Of a stretch of 38,126 nt of DNA, positions 6,405 through 14,800 are shown piece by piece (the first letter of the stretch is position 1; each line of letters opens with the position of its first letter). The stretch spans positions 1-38,126 of IMG/VR virus record IMGVR_UViG_3300024518_001209. The stretch is one strand, 5' to 3'. This DNA is from a virus. Position numbers and translations under genes: made by a program. A model generated the notes under the pieces. The model was not told the DNA's origin and ran no database searches. It was given only the letters and a program-made list of their open reading frames with translations.

Positions 6405-6764
6405 ATGGCATCATTAGACCAAGAAAACATATATTCACCTAAAAGAACTATCAGTGGAAGTATTCCTGATAATGCTAGAATTATGGGCCATGCTTCAGTG
6501 GACATTAATACTTTAGGTTTAGGTAATCAAATCCCAGGTACAGGTAGTCCTAATAGAGGAGCTGCATTATACTGTGGACAAGCATATACAAGTATTGAAG
6601 TAATTTTAGAAGGAGATGTAGGAGAAGAATCGGCACCAGGCGTTCAAAAAACTACAACTTTAAATGGTATCGCCGCGGGATCTTTCTTACCTATATTAGC
6701 AGTTCAAGTTCAAGCAACAACTCCAGCTATTGGTAGCGTGGGGAACTTAGTAGCATTACTATAA
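6405..6764 (+). CDS. Spike-base-like virion protein (119 aa)
   Basis: A 119-residue beta-rich protein. The pattern GAALYCGQAYTSIEVILEGD (53-72), then TTTLNGIAAGSFLPILAVQV (83-102), then a terminal VGNLVALL, is what I know from small phage proteins often annotated as spike base or baseplate spike proteins. These have a Gly-Ala-Leu-Tyr opening, a middle strand with AGSFLP and an IVAL-type end. Its place immediately before two fibre genes supports a role in attaching receptor-binding spikes. No signal peptide or membrane segment. A head-decoration role is the main alternative. Confidence 0.65.
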   Translation: MASLDQENIYSPKRTISGSIPDNARIMGHASVDINTLGLGNQIPGTGSPNRGAALYCGQAYTSIEVILEGDVGEESAPGVQKTTTLNGIAAGSFLPILAVQVQATTPAIGSVGNLVALL

Positions 6765-6767
6765 GTT

Positions 6768-7028
6768 ATGTGGATAGGTATAGCTAATATAATACCAATA
6801 ATAAATAATCTACCTGGACAAGGTTCTTCTGGACCATCTCCCCCTACTATTTGTTATATTGAGTTAGAAACATCAGGTGGAACAGACTATGTAGAACTAG
6901 AACCAGTTGCGTCTACTGATGTAATGGTATTAGAACTGTGTGGAACTCCTCCTACTTCTAATGTAATAGGTCAAAATGGTACCGATAACTTAATAACACA
7001 AAACTCAGAACCAATAATAATACAATAA
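6768..7028 (+). CDS. Small structural-region protein (86 aa)
   Basis: An 86-residue protein starting three bases after the preceding stop and ending one base before the first fibre gene. The N-terminus MWIGIANIIPIINNLPGQG is hydrophobic but interrupted by Pro and Asn, so a cleavable signal or membrane anchor is doubtful. It is followed by PSPP and a beta-rich acidic segment with a repeated strand (CYIELETSGGTDYVELEPVA). The C-terminus ends NLITQNSEPIIIQ. It is probably a small fibre-module or adaptor protein; function unknown. Confidence 0.65.
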   Translation: MWIGIANIIPIINNLPGQGSSGPSPPTICYIELETSGGTDYVELEPVASTDVMVLELCGTPPTSNVIGQNGTDNLITQNSEPIIIQ

Positions 7029-7029
7029 C

Positions 7030-7821
7030 ATGGCAGATAAGAAATTCTCCGATTTTACAGTACAAACAGATTTAACAAACATTGATGGTTTTGTAGGATT
7101 TGATACTACGACTAATTATAGTATAACTCCAGCATTTCTAGAGGCTAGTTTAAATTTAGATAATTTTACTACAGGTAAACTAGCTATTGCACAGGGTGGA
7201 ACTAACTCTATTACAGCTCAAGCAGCTATTGATACATTAACAAATGTAGCAGGAGCTACAGCTGGTGATGTACTTACAGAAAGCGGTGGAAATGCCGTGT
7301 GGCAAGCGCCTGCAGCTGGTGGTACATTTAAATGGGGTGCTGATTTTTATTGTGACGATCAATTTGATACTGCCACTCCATCGGCAACTAAAGGACCAAC
7401 TTTTAAAGGTCTGTATTGGTCTGGAGCAGGAAGAGCAAACGCAAATTCAGGGGCTTTTTATTATCCTTATATAGTTCCATTTGATAGTACTATAGTTGGT
7501 GTTCAATGGTTTTTTCAATCTAACACTATACTAAATATAGCAGCACTAGAATCATGCGATTTAAGATTGTATAAATTTACTAATGGAATAGGAAGTGATC
7601 TTAACGATCAAAGTATTAATACTAACTGGACTGATCAAGGAAGTTTAGGTATAACTTTTACAGGTCCATATGCTGCTAGACCAGGTTTAGTAACTAGTGT
7701 GGTATCATATGCTATGACAGCTGGAGATATACTTTTGATAAGAATGGACGAACCAGTTGGTACTATTGACCCAACCACCTTCGATAGAACTTTTTGTCAA
7801 TTACTTTTTGAATCAACTTAA
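7030..7821 (+). CDS. Tail-fibre/receptor-binding protein, paralogue A (263 aa)
   Basis: A fibre-type protein. Residues 1-26 (KKFSDFTVQTDLTNIDGFVG) form an anchoring segment shared with the next gene. Residues 50-95 carry phage-fibre shaft repeats (GKLAIAQGGTNSITAQAAID, then TAGDVLTESGG). Residues about 98-263 form a beta-rich globular tip with many aromatic residues, ending FDRTFCQLLFEST. The N-terminal identity with the neighbour and the unrelated-looking tip indicate a duplicated fibre module in which the receptor-contacting part has diverged. It could bind a sugar or outer-membrane protein of the host. No catalytic residues are evident. Confidence 0.75.
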   Translation: MADKKFSDFTVQTDLTNIDGFVGFDTTTNYSITPAFLEASLNLDNFTTGKLAIAQGGTNSITAQAAIDTLTNVAGATAGDVLTESGGNAVWQAPAAGGTFKWGADFYCDDQFDTATPSATKGPTFKGLYWSGAGRANANSGAFYYPYIVPFDSTIVGVQWFFQSNTILNIAALESCDLRLYKFTNGIGSDLNDQSINTNWTDQGSLGITFTGPYAARPGLVTSVVSYAMTAGDILLIRMDEPVGTIDPTTFDRTFCQLLFEST

Positions 7822-7835
7822 TAAAATAAACAATA

Positions 7836-8831
7836 ATGGCAAACGAAAAATTTAGCGAATTTATAGTAAAAACAGATCTTACAGATTTTACAGGATTAGT
7901 AGGGTTTGAGACAAATACAGCTAATTACTATATAACTACATCTAATTTCTATAACGATTTAGAAGCCAATTTAGATTTAACAGATTTTACTACAATAACT
8001 GGTGGAGCAATTGGTGATGTATTAACAGTTGATGGAACAGGTGCAGCTTTAGAATGGTCAACTCCCGCGAGTGGTACCGTAACTTCGGTGGCAGCTAGTG
8101 GTGGAACTACAGGTATGACATGGAGTGGTTCTCCTATAACAAATTCAGGTACTTTAACTTTAGGTGGAACTCTAAGCGCTGGTCATGGAGGTACTGGATT
8201 TACTGGACCATCTAATATTGGAGATCTTATTGCGGCTAATACAGCTTCTACTTGGACATCTATTGCTGCAGGTACAATTGATTATGTATTAACTTCATTG
8301 GGACCAGGTATATTGCCAATATGGAAAGCAGCATCTGGCGGTGGTGGAACTAATAGATGGACAGTTCAAGGATCATTCCAAGGTTGGAGAGAGAATCAAC
8401 TTGCATTAGGAGTTCCTATGGCTCAATTTTTCACCGGTGGTGGTGGTGCTGGAGGTCTTGACGATTTAGGATTTTGGAGAGCACCATTTGCGGTTACTAT
8501 AGAAAACATCTATATGACTTGGGCTTATGAAGTTAATTATTCTGCCCCAAGTGGTGGAGCTGTAAGTGTAAGCTTATATAAAATAGCCGCAGCAGATTGG
8601 AACAACACTAACTATCCAGATGTAATTGGAGACTGGGGGCTTCCGTTAATGACAGGTACTATTCCAGGTACAAGTCTAGGAAATGATTATTGGGAAGATA
8701 CTTTTTCTCTCGGAGGTACAATAGCTTTATCACCTGGAGATTATGTAACTATAATGATGCACACTAATCCAGGTACTGGTGGAAGCGCTCCTGATGCCGC
8801 TATATCATTACAAATGGTAATTACAGAATAA
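7836..8831 (+). CDS. Tail-fibre/receptor-binding protein, paralogue B (331 aa)
   Basis: The N-terminus (EKFSEFIVKTDLTDFTGLVG) closely parallels the previous gene, and both have DFTT followed by a shaft. The shaft here is longer: GDVLTVDGTGAALEWSTP, then GTVTSVAASGGTTGMTW, SGTLTLGGTLSAGHGGTGFT and DYVLTSLGPG. These are typical phage-fibre trimeric repeats (V-T-S-V, GGTG). The C-terminal tip (about 180-331) is a beta-sandwich-like domain with APFAVTIENIYMTWAYEV and GDYVTIMMHTNPG. It probably assembles as a homotrimer. Adjacent paralogues with different tips suggest a widened or switchable host range. Which of the two is the primary adhesin is unknown. Confidence 0.8.
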   Translation: MANEKFSEFIVKTDLTDFTGLVGFETNTANYYITTSNFYNDLEANLDLTDFTTITGGAIGDVLTVDGTGAALEWSTPASGTVTSVAASGGTTGMTWSGSPITNSGTLTLGGTLSAGHGGTGFTGPSNIGDLIAANTASTWTSIAAGTIDYVLTSLGPGILPIWKAASGGGGTNRWTVQGSFQGWRENQLALGVPMAQFFTGGGGAGGLDDLGFWRAPFAVTIENIYMTWAYEVNYSAPSGGAVSVSLYKIAAADWNNTNYPDVIGDWGLPLMTGTIPGTSLGNDYWEDTFSLGGTIALSPGDYVTIMMHTNPGTGGSAPDAAISLQMVITE

Positions 8832-8840
8832 AACAAATAT

Positions 8841-8857
8841 AAATTAAATTTAATCAA
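8841..8857 (+). promoter_or_regulatory. A/T-rich leader (TTTAATCAA-ATG type)
   Basis: The bases before the ATG at 8858 (aaattaaatttaatcaa) closely match the groEL leader at 344-364 and the bases before 26336. No Shine-Dalgarno sequence is present. It is probably a ribosome-loading leader; a promoter function cannot be excluded. Confidence 0.4.
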
Positions 8858-9109
8858 ATGAAAATTAAAGAAGAACAATTAACTAAAATTAAATCACAAC
8901 AAGAACAATTAAACAATTTAATAAACCAAATTGGTATATTAGAAGCTAACAAACATGGGTTACTCCATGAAATGGCTGGAGTAAACCAAGATGTAGAAAA
9001 GTTTAAAAAAGAATTAGAAGAACAATACGGTGCTGTTAATATTAACTTAGAAGATGGTACTTATACTAATATTGAAGTAGACCAAGCAGAACCAGCATTA
9101 GCAGAGTAA
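8858..9109 (+). CDS. Small coiled-coil protein (83 aa)
   Basis: Residues 1-56 are a nearly uninterrupted amphipathic helix with Gln/Lys/Glu-rich heptads (EEQLTKIKSQQEQLNNLINQ, then EKFKKELEEQY), so a coiled-coil dimer or oligomer is expected. The remaining ~27 residues (GAVNINLEDGTYTNIEV) form a short acidic beta tail. Recurrent small coiled-coil proteins of this type occur next to fibre and packaging genes in marine phages; I know of no demonstrated role. It could be a fibre chaperone or assembly factor. It lies behind an A/T leader, two bases before the next gene. Confidence 0.75.
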   Translation: MKIKEEQLTKIKSQQEQLNNLINQIGILEANKHGLLHEMAGVNQDVEKFKKELEEQYGAVNINLEDGTYTNIEVDQAEPALAE

Positions 9110-9111
9110 TC

Positions 9112-9339
9112 ATGGATACCGTTATTAGAAAGATCAGTATTGGATCTGATTATAAAAACGAAGCTATGCATTATTCTTTAAGTCAACAAGTTTACGGAGG
9201 TCATATTATTTGTGATATATTATATGAAGAAGAAGATAGCTCATATAATATATTCATTAAGAAGAATGAAGAAGTTATTCCATGGAAGAAGTTTAATTCT
9301 AATATGGCTATTTCTGTAGAATACGACTTAGAATATTAA
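9112..9339 (+). CDS. Small hypothetical protein (75 aa)
   Basis: A 75-residue acidic, beta-rich protein (IRKISIGSDYKNEAMHYSLS, HIICDILYEEEDSSYNIFI, VIPWKKFNSNMAISVEYDLE). There are no membrane segments or catalytic motifs. Its stop overlaps the next start by one base. The compact alternating pattern suggests a small beta-barrel. I believe similar proteins occur beside the GroES-like gene in other marine phages, which would make it a partner of that protein, but this is recollection and not shown by the sequence. Confidence 0.7.
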   Translation: MDTVIRKISIGSDYKNEAMHYSLSQQVYGGHIICDILYEEEDSSYNIFIKKNEEVIPWKKFNSNMAISVEYDLEY

Positions 9340-10022
9340 TGCAAGCTTTATATAAATTCCTCGTTGAGCCTATTGGAGAAAGATATAACAACGTTATACA
9401 AGTAGGTGATAAACAACTTATTATCAACACTAAAATAGAAACGTTTAAAGCGGTAAATAAAGTAGCTAAGGTAACACAGATACCTAAAAACATTATTACT
9501 AATATAAACGTAGGAGATATAGTTATTATTCATCATAATGTCTTTAGAAAATTCTATGACATGAAAGGTCGAGAAAAGAATAGTAAGTTATATTTTAAGG
9601 ATAATAAATATTTTGTAGAATTAGATCAAATATATTTATATTACCAAAATAATAAATGGAATACTTTAGGAGATAGATGTTTTGTTAAACCCTTAGCGGA
9701 TCAAGTACAGAAAGGTATACTAAGATATAGTAACTCTCATTTAAAGTCCTTAGGAATAAAAGAAAATAACATTGTCTATTATAAACAGAGCAGAGAGTTT
9801 GAATTTGTAGTAGACAATGAATTATTATATTGTATGAAATCAAAAGATATATTAGTGAAAGATGAACGTCAAGGAAACGAAGAAGAGTATAATCCAAGCT
9901 GGGCAACTAGCGGTGAAAGAACTAATAAAGGTTGCTCAAGAACCGATTGTGGACACGGGCGAAGATGTGTCTGCGGATCGATTAAAGAATGCAGCTGCAA
10001 CAAAAAAGTTGGCAATATTTGA
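9339..10022 (+). CDS. Large GroES-like (double Cpn10-fold) protein with Cys-rich tail
   Basis: A 227-residue protein built from two GroES-like units. Unit 1 (about 4-100): YKFLVEPIGERYNNVIQVGD, then KVAKVTQIPK, NVGDIVIIHHNVFRKF and KYFVELDQIYLY. Unit 2 (about 110-174): LGDRCFVKPLADQVQKGILRY, then LKSLGIKENNIVYYKQ and YCMKSKDILVK. Both follow the Cpn10 order (entry strand with a PI/PL turn, loop, LK-x-GD/EN-strand, closing MxxxDIL-type strand). The C-terminal ~50 residues carry six cysteines (199, 204, 210, 212, 218, 220) in CSRTDCGHGRRCVCGSIKEC and may bind zinc; this tail is encoded in the region overlapping the next gene. Its position before the terminase suggests an assembly chaperone or a structural use of the fold. 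Fold assignment is by pattern only. Confidence 0.7.
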   Translation: MQALYKFLVEPIGERYNNVIQVGDKQLIINTKIETFKAVNKVAKVTQIPKNIITNINVGDIVIIHHNVFRKFYDMKGREKNSKLYFKDNKYFVELDQIYLYYQNNKWNTLGDRCFVKPLADQVQKGILRYSNSHLKSLGIKENNIVYYKQSREFEFVVDNELLYCMKSKDILVKDERQGNEEEYNPSWATSGERTNKGCSRTDCGHGRRCVCGSIKECSCNKKVGNI

Positions 10023-10140
10023 TGCATTTGAAATTCTTCATAGAATAGAAGAAGAAGAAAACTTATTAGAAGGTATAGTTAAAGAAGAAAAGAAAGAAGA
10101 AAGATCTTTTAAAGGTTTTGCCGAAGGGAGAAGTAAATGA
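9862..10140 (+). CDS. Small helical protein before TerL, possible small terminase (92 aa)
   Basis: A 92-residue helical protein whose first 161 bases overlap the GroES-like gene in another frame. Its stop overlaps the TerL start (ATGA). The strongest segment is VAQEPIVDTGEDVSADRLKN (23-42) followed by AAATKKLAIFDAFEILHRIE, then a Lys/Glu-rich tail (EEKKEERSFKGFAEGRSK). This helical layout directly before TerL makes it the best small-terminase candidate in the window, but no HTH DNA-binding motif is evident and it is smaller than most TerS proteins. The overlap start at 9862 is the only upstream ATG; a GTG at 9907 could shorten it by 15 residues. Confidence 0.7.
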   Translation: MNVKETKKSIIQAGQLAVKELIKVAQEPIVDTGEDVSADRLKNAAATKKLAIFDAFEILHRIEEEENLLEGIVKEEKKEERSFKGFAEGRSK

Positions 10141-12362
10141 GTAACGATCAAACACTTTGGAAAGAAGTAAAAGATGTTGTAAATCCTTCTATTTTAAAAA
10201 AAGAAAACCGTTTAAAAAGATGGAAGTACGGTTATAATGAAGATTATGATTTTATAGTAATATCTAAAACAGGTAAAATTGGACAAGTTATTGAGATTCA
10301 GAATCTTCGCATTGCATTACCAACAGCAGATGAATGCTTTAAACGAAGCGAAGACAAAGAGAAGCAATATTGGGAAAAACAAGAATATCCCAAAGAATTA
10401 GCTAGAATTAAAAGTAGATTTGACTGGGAGGAATATCCAAATGATTTTAAAGAAAACTGGTACGACTATATTGACAATGAATTCAAAAAACGAGACGAGG
10501 GTTATTGGTTCTATAATAATGGTAATCCTACTTATATTACTGGTACTCATTACATGTACTTGCAATGGTCAAAGATTGATGTCGGATCAGCTGATTATAG
10601 AGAAGCCAATAGATTGTTCTATATATTCTGGGAAGCATGTAAAGCTGACACCAGATGTTATGGAATGTGTTACCTTAAAAACAGACGGTCTGGTTTCTCC
10701 TTTATGTCATCGGCAGAACTTGTTAACCAAGCAACAATATCAAGTGATGCAAGATTTGGTATATTATCCAAAACAGGAGCTGATGCTAAAAAAATGTTTA
10801 CAGATAAAGTTGTTCCAATATCCGTTAATTATCCATTTTTCTTCAAGCCGATCCAAGATGGTATGGATCGCCCTAAAACTGAATTAGCTTATAGAGTACC
10901 TGCCTCAAAATTAACTAGAAGGAAATTAGATGATAATGTTAAATTAAAGGAATTAGCAGGACTTGATACAACAATTGATTGGAAAAACACGGGGGACAAC
11001 TCTTACGATGGTGAGAAATTAAAAATATTAGCACACGACGAATCAGGAAAATGGGAACGACCCGACAATATATTAAACAACTGGAGAGTTACAAAAACTA
11101 CATTAAGATTAGGCCGAAGAATAGTAGGCAAGTGTATGATGGGCTCAACTTCAAACGCGTTAGATAAAGGTGGAAACAACTTCAAAAAATTATACTATAA
11201 TTCAGACGTTACTCAAAGAAATAGAAATGGACAAACAAGTTCGGGACTCTACTCTCTTTTCATCCCTATGGAATGGAACTTCGAAGGATTCATGGATACT
11301 TTTGGATCACCTGTATTTTTTACACCAAAAAATAAAACAATCGGAATCGATGGTCTCCCAATTACAGTCGGAGTCATTGAGCACTGGGAAAATGAAGTAG
11401 ATGGATTAAAAGCTGATCCGGATAGTTTAAATGAATATTATCGTCAATTTCCTAGAACAGAGCAACATGCTTTTAGAGATGAAACTAAAGATAGTTTATT
11501 TAATTTAGTAAAAATTTATGAACAGATAGATTATAACGAAGATATAAATAATAGAACAAACATTACACAAGGTAGTTTCATGTGGAAGAATGGAGTCAAA
11601 GATACAGAAGTACAATTTGTTCCTACTAGAAATGGTAGATTTAAAATATCTTGGGTTCCACCTAAAAATCTCCAAAATCGAGTAATTATAAAAAATGGGG
11701 TTAAACATCCTGGCAACGAACACGTTGGGGCTTTTGGGTGCGATAGTTACGATATTAGTGGTACTGTTGATGGTCGCGGATCTAAAGGAGCACTTCATGG
11801 TTTAACTAAGTTTTCTATAGAAGATTCTCCTCCTAATCATTTTTTCCTAGAATATATTTCTAGACCTCCCACTGCAGATATATTTTTTGAAGATGTTTTA
11901 ATGGCTTGTGTTTTTTACGGAATGCCTTTATTGGCTGAAAATAATAAACCTAGATTACTTTACTATTTTAAACGAAGAGGATATAGAGGGTTTAGTATTA
12001 ATAGACCAGATAAGATTTGGAATAAATTATCTGTAACTGAAAGAGAGATTGGTGGAATACCTAACTCTAGTGAAGATATTAAACAAGCTCATGCAGCAGC
12101 AATAGAAGCATATATCAACGAATATGTAGGATTACTAAAGGATGGATATGGAGATATGTATCACCAAGCAACTTTAGAGGATTGGTTAAATTTTAATTTG
12201 AATAATAGAACAAAACATGATGCATCCATTAGTTCAGGGTTAGCAATTATGGCTTGTAATAAAAACAAATATAAACCCAATGCAGAAAGAATTATAACTC
12301 CTATGAATTTAGGTTTTAAAACCTATGATAACACAGGATACTTATCAAAAATTAATAGATAA
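10137..12362 (+). CDS. terL: Terminase large subunit (TerL)
   Basis: A packaging ATPase and nuclease of 741 residues that cuts concatemeric DNA and pumps it into the prohead through the portal. It is longer than the common ~450-600 because of an N-terminal extension (1-120). Visible blocks: YWFYNNGNPTYITGTHYMYL (123-142); Walker A-like YLKNRRSGFSFMSS (179-192); Walker B ILAHDES (297-303, Asp301/Glu302); coupling motif MMGSTSNALDKGG (334-346); RNase H-type nuclease with GAFGCDSYDISG (531-542, Asp536 and Asp539) and a late KHDAS (693-697, Asp695). The Walker A is the Arg-rich variant with Gly185-Phe-Ser. The NNG-PTYITG and KNRR-GFS motifs are what I associate with crAss-like and Bacteroidota podovirus terminases. 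It is coupled to the upstream small gene and followed by the portal gene three bases later. Confidence 0.95.
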   Translation: MSNDQTLWKEVKDVVNPSILKKENRLKRWKYGYNEDYDFIVISKTGKIGQVIEIQNLRIALPTADECFKRSEDKEKQYWEKQEYPKELARIKSRFDWEEYPNDFKENWYDYIDNEFKKRDEGYWFYNNGNPTYITGTHYMYLQWSKIDVGSADYREANRLFYIFWEACKADTRCYGMCYLKNRRSGFSFMSSAELVNQATISSDARFGILSKTGADAKKMFTDKVVPISVNYPFFFKPIQDGMDRPKTELAYRVPASKLTRRKLDDNVKLKELAGLDTTIDWKNTGDNSYDGEKLKILAHDESGKWERPDNILNNWRVTKTTLRLGRRIVGKCMMGSTSNALDKGGNNFKKLYYNSDVTQRNRNGQTSSGLYSLFIPMEWNFEGFMDTFGSPVFFTPKNKTIGIDGLPITVGVIEHWENEVDGLKADPDSLNEYYRQFPRTEQHAFRDETKDSLFNLVKIYEQIDYNEDINNRTNITQGSFMWKNGVKDTEVQFVPTRNGRFKISWVPPKNLQNRVIIKNGVKHPGNEHVGAFGCDSYDISGTVDGRGSKGALHGLTKFSIEDSPPNHFFLEYISRPPTADIFFEDVLMACVFYGMPLLAENNKPRLLYYFKRRGYRGFSINRPDKIWNKLSVTEREIGGIPNSSEDIKQAHAAAIEAYINEYVGLLKDGYGDMYHQATLEDWLNFNLNNRTKHDASISSGLAIMACNKNKYKPNAERIITPMNLGFKTYDNTGYLSKINR

Positions 12363-12365
12363 TAT

Positions 12366-14777
12366 ATGAAAATTTACACAAATAGTCATAGTGCATTTCC
12401 AGATCAGGTAGTACCAGACGGGGAAAAGGCTACGTGGGAATACGGATTAAGAGTAGGCCGCGCTATTGAAGGTGAATGGTTTTGGGCTGGACAAGGTAGA
12501 GATAAATTCTATCAAAATTATAATAATTTCCATCAATTAAGACTTTATGCAAGAGGAGAGCAATCTATACAAAAATATAAAGATGAATTAGCAATTGATG
12601 GAGATTTATCATATTTAAATTTAGACTGGAAACCTGTTCCAATATTACCAAAATTTGTAGACATTGTTGTTAATGGAATTTCTCAACGTACATTTGATAT
12701 AAATGCTTTTGCTCAGGATCCGGTTTGTGCTAGGCAAAGAACTGAATATGCTGAAGGTTTATTAACAGACATAAACGCAAAAAGCTTTTTAGAACAAGTT
12801 GAACAATCTCTAGGTGTTAATGCTTTTAATGCTGGCGATAGAGATAGTGCTCCTCAAGATGAAGAAGAACTAGCGGTTCATTTACAAATGGATTTTAAAC
12901 AAAGTGTAGAAGTTGCAGAAGAAGAAGTTATAAACCAAGTATTAGATAAGAATAAATATGAATTAACTAGAGCTAGAATTAACTATGATTTAGCAGTTTG
13001 TGGAATTGGAGCATTAAAAACTACTTGGAATGAATCAGAGGGGATAGTAGTAGATTATGTAGATCCTGCACATTTAGTTTGGTCCTATACAGAAGATCCT
13101 AATTTCCAAGACTTATGGTATGTTGGAGAAGTTAAAGGAATTAGCTTATCAGAACTAAAGAAAGAATTCCCTGCTTTAACAGCAGCGGAATTAGAAGAAA
13201 TACAAAAGTATCCCGGAAATCAAAATTATATAAGAAACTGGAATGGTAGACAAGATAATAATACGATTCAAGTATTATATTTTGAATATAAAACTTATAC
13301 TAATCAAGTTTTTAAATTAAAAGAAAACGCTTTTGGATTAGAAAAGATATTAGAAAAGCAAGATACTTTTGATCCACCAGCAGACGCTTTAGGTTATGGA
13401 AAATTAGAAAGATCTATTGAAACGTTATATTCAGGAGCTAAAATATTAGGACATCCTCAAATGTTGAGATGGGAATTAGCTAAAAATATGACTCGTCCTA
13501 TAGCTGATACAGTTAAAGTGAACATGAATTACGCAATTTGTGCTCCAAGAATGTATAAAGGTAGAATTAATTCATTAGTGAATAGAGTTACAGGATTCGC
13601 TGACATGATACAATTAACCCATCTTAAACTTCAACAAGTTTTAGCTAGAATAGTGCCCGATGGTGTATATTTAGATGTAGATGGTTTAGCAGAAGTAGAT
13701 TTAGGAAATGGAACAAATTATAATCCTAAAGAAGCGTTGAACATGTATTTCCAAACGGGTTCTGTTGTAGGTAGATCTTTAACACAAGATGGAGATGTTA
13801 ATAGAGGTAAAATACCTATACAAGAATTATCAAGTTCTAATGGTATGGCTAAAATGCAGTCATTGATCCAAACGTATAATTATTATTTACAAATGATAAG
13901 AGACGTAACAGGATTAAATGAAGCTAGAGATGCTAGTGTTCCTGATAAAGATTCTTTAGTAGGTTTACAAAAATTAGCCGCTGCTAATTCTAATACTGCT
14001 ACTAGACATATATTACAAGCTGGATTATTCTTAACACATAGAGCATGTGAAAATATATCCTTAAGAGTTGCAGATTCATTAATGTATCCTACAACTAGAC
14101 AGTCGTTACAAAATAGTTTATCTAATTATAATGTAGGAACATTAGACGAGTTAGCAGAATTAAATATTCATGATTTTGGAATATTTATAAATCTAGAACC
14201 AGATGAAGAGGAAAAAGCTCAATTAGAACAAAACATTCAAATCGCTTTAAAAGAAAATCAAATATACTTAGAAGACGCTATAGATATTAGAGAAGTTAAA
14301 AATTTAACATTAGCTAATCAATTTTTAAAGTATAGAAGAAAAAAGAAACAAGAACAAGATCAAGCTACGCAGAAAGAAATGATTCAAGCTCAAGCCCAAG
14401 CGAATGCAGAAGCTGCTGAAAAAGCTGCTATGGCCGAAGTACAGAAACAACAAGCATTAGCTGAAACTGAAGCTCAACTGAAAAAAGTTGATATGGAACT
14501 ATCATTACAAAAAATGCAAGTTGAATTAAATCATAAACTTAAAATGGCAGAAGTGCAACATGGTTATGATCTTCAATTAAAGCAAATGGATGTAAGTCAA
14601 GCTGGAGTTAAAGAAGATAAAATTGAACAAAGAAAAGATCAAAGAACAAGAATACAAGGAACACAACAAAGTCAAATGATAGCGCAAAGAACTAATGACA
14701 GCGCTCCGGTAGATTTTGAAAAAGGAGGTGGACCAGGTCAAATCCCACTAACATCAGAAGATTTTATGGCCCCTTAA
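12366..14777 (+). CDS. Portal protein with long C-terminal coiled coil
   Basis: An 803-residue dodecamer-forming portal, the DNA gate at one capsid vertex. Residues 1-120 form the wing or N-terminal part (YARGEQSIQKYKDEL; PILPKFVDIVVNGISQRTFD). The central part (200-600) contains NYDLAVCGIGALKTTWNES, DYVDPAHLVWSY, and stem/clip-type helices (VPDKDSLVGLQKLAAANSNT). Residues about 615-760 are a long Gln/Ala/Glu/Lys helix (KKKQEQDQATQKEMIQAQAQ), equivalent to the portal barrel that extends into the capsid. This length and layout are those of crAss-like and P22-type portals. Assignment rests on size, order after TerL and these segments. The polar tail ends PLTSEDFMAP. Confidence 0.9.
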   Translation: MKIYTNSHSAFPDQVVPDGEKATWEYGLRVGRAIEGEWFWAGQGRDKFYQNYNNFHQLRLYARGEQSIQKYKDELAIDGDLSYLNLDWKPVPILPKFVDIVVNGISQRTFDINAFAQDPVCARQRTEYAEGLLTDINAKSFLEQVEQSLGVNAFNAGDRDSAPQDEEELAVHLQMDFKQSVEVAEEEVINQVLDKNKYELTRARINYDLAVCGIGALKTTWNESEGIVVDYVDPAHLVWSYTEDPNFQDLWYVGEVKGISLSELKKEFPALTAAELEEIQKYPGNQNYIRNWNGRQDNNTIQVLYFEYKTYTNQVFKLKENAFGLEKILEKQDTFDPPADALGYGKLERSIETLYSGAKILGHPQMLRWELAKNMTRPIADTVKVNMNYAICAPRMYKGRINSLVNRVTGFADMIQLTHLKLQQVLARIVPDGVYLDVDGLAEVDLGNGTNYNPKEALNMYFQTGSVVGRSLTQDGDVNRGKIPIQELSSSNGMAKMQSLIQTYNYYLQMIRDVTGLNEARDASVPDKDSLVGLQKLAAANSNTATRHILQAGLFLTHRACENISLRVADSLMYPTTRQSLQNSLSNYNVGTLDELAELNIHDFGIFINLEPDEEEKAQLEQNIQIALKENQIYLEDAIDIREVKNLTLANQFLKYRRKKKQEQDQATQKEMIQAQAQANAEAAEKAAMAEVQKQQALAETEAQLKKVDMELSLQKMQVELNHKLKMAEVQHGYDLQLKQMDVSQAGVKEDKIEQRKDQRTRIQGTQQSQMIAQRTNDSAPVDFEKGGGPGQIPLTSEDFMAP

Positions 14778-14787
14778 ATTATTAATT

Positions 14788-14800
14788 ATTATATTATATT
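14788..14800 (+). promoter_or_regulatory. Repeated A/T leader before the scaffold gene
   Basis: The 16 bases attatattatattatg (14788-14803, including the ATG) are identical to 17600-17615 before the 254-residue gene. There is no Shine-Dalgarno sequence. An identical leader before two separate head-region genes suggests a translation-enhancing A/U leader, or part of a late promoter. Confidence 0.45.

Noticed and set aside
7265-7474. 69-codon plus-strand ORF inside fibre gene A
   Set aside because: Alternate frame over the fibre shaft/tip junction; no independent support.
10420-10887. 155-codon plus-strand ORF inside terL
   Set aside because: Out of frame within the terminase core, whose motifs are intact across the same bases; no start context and no motif.
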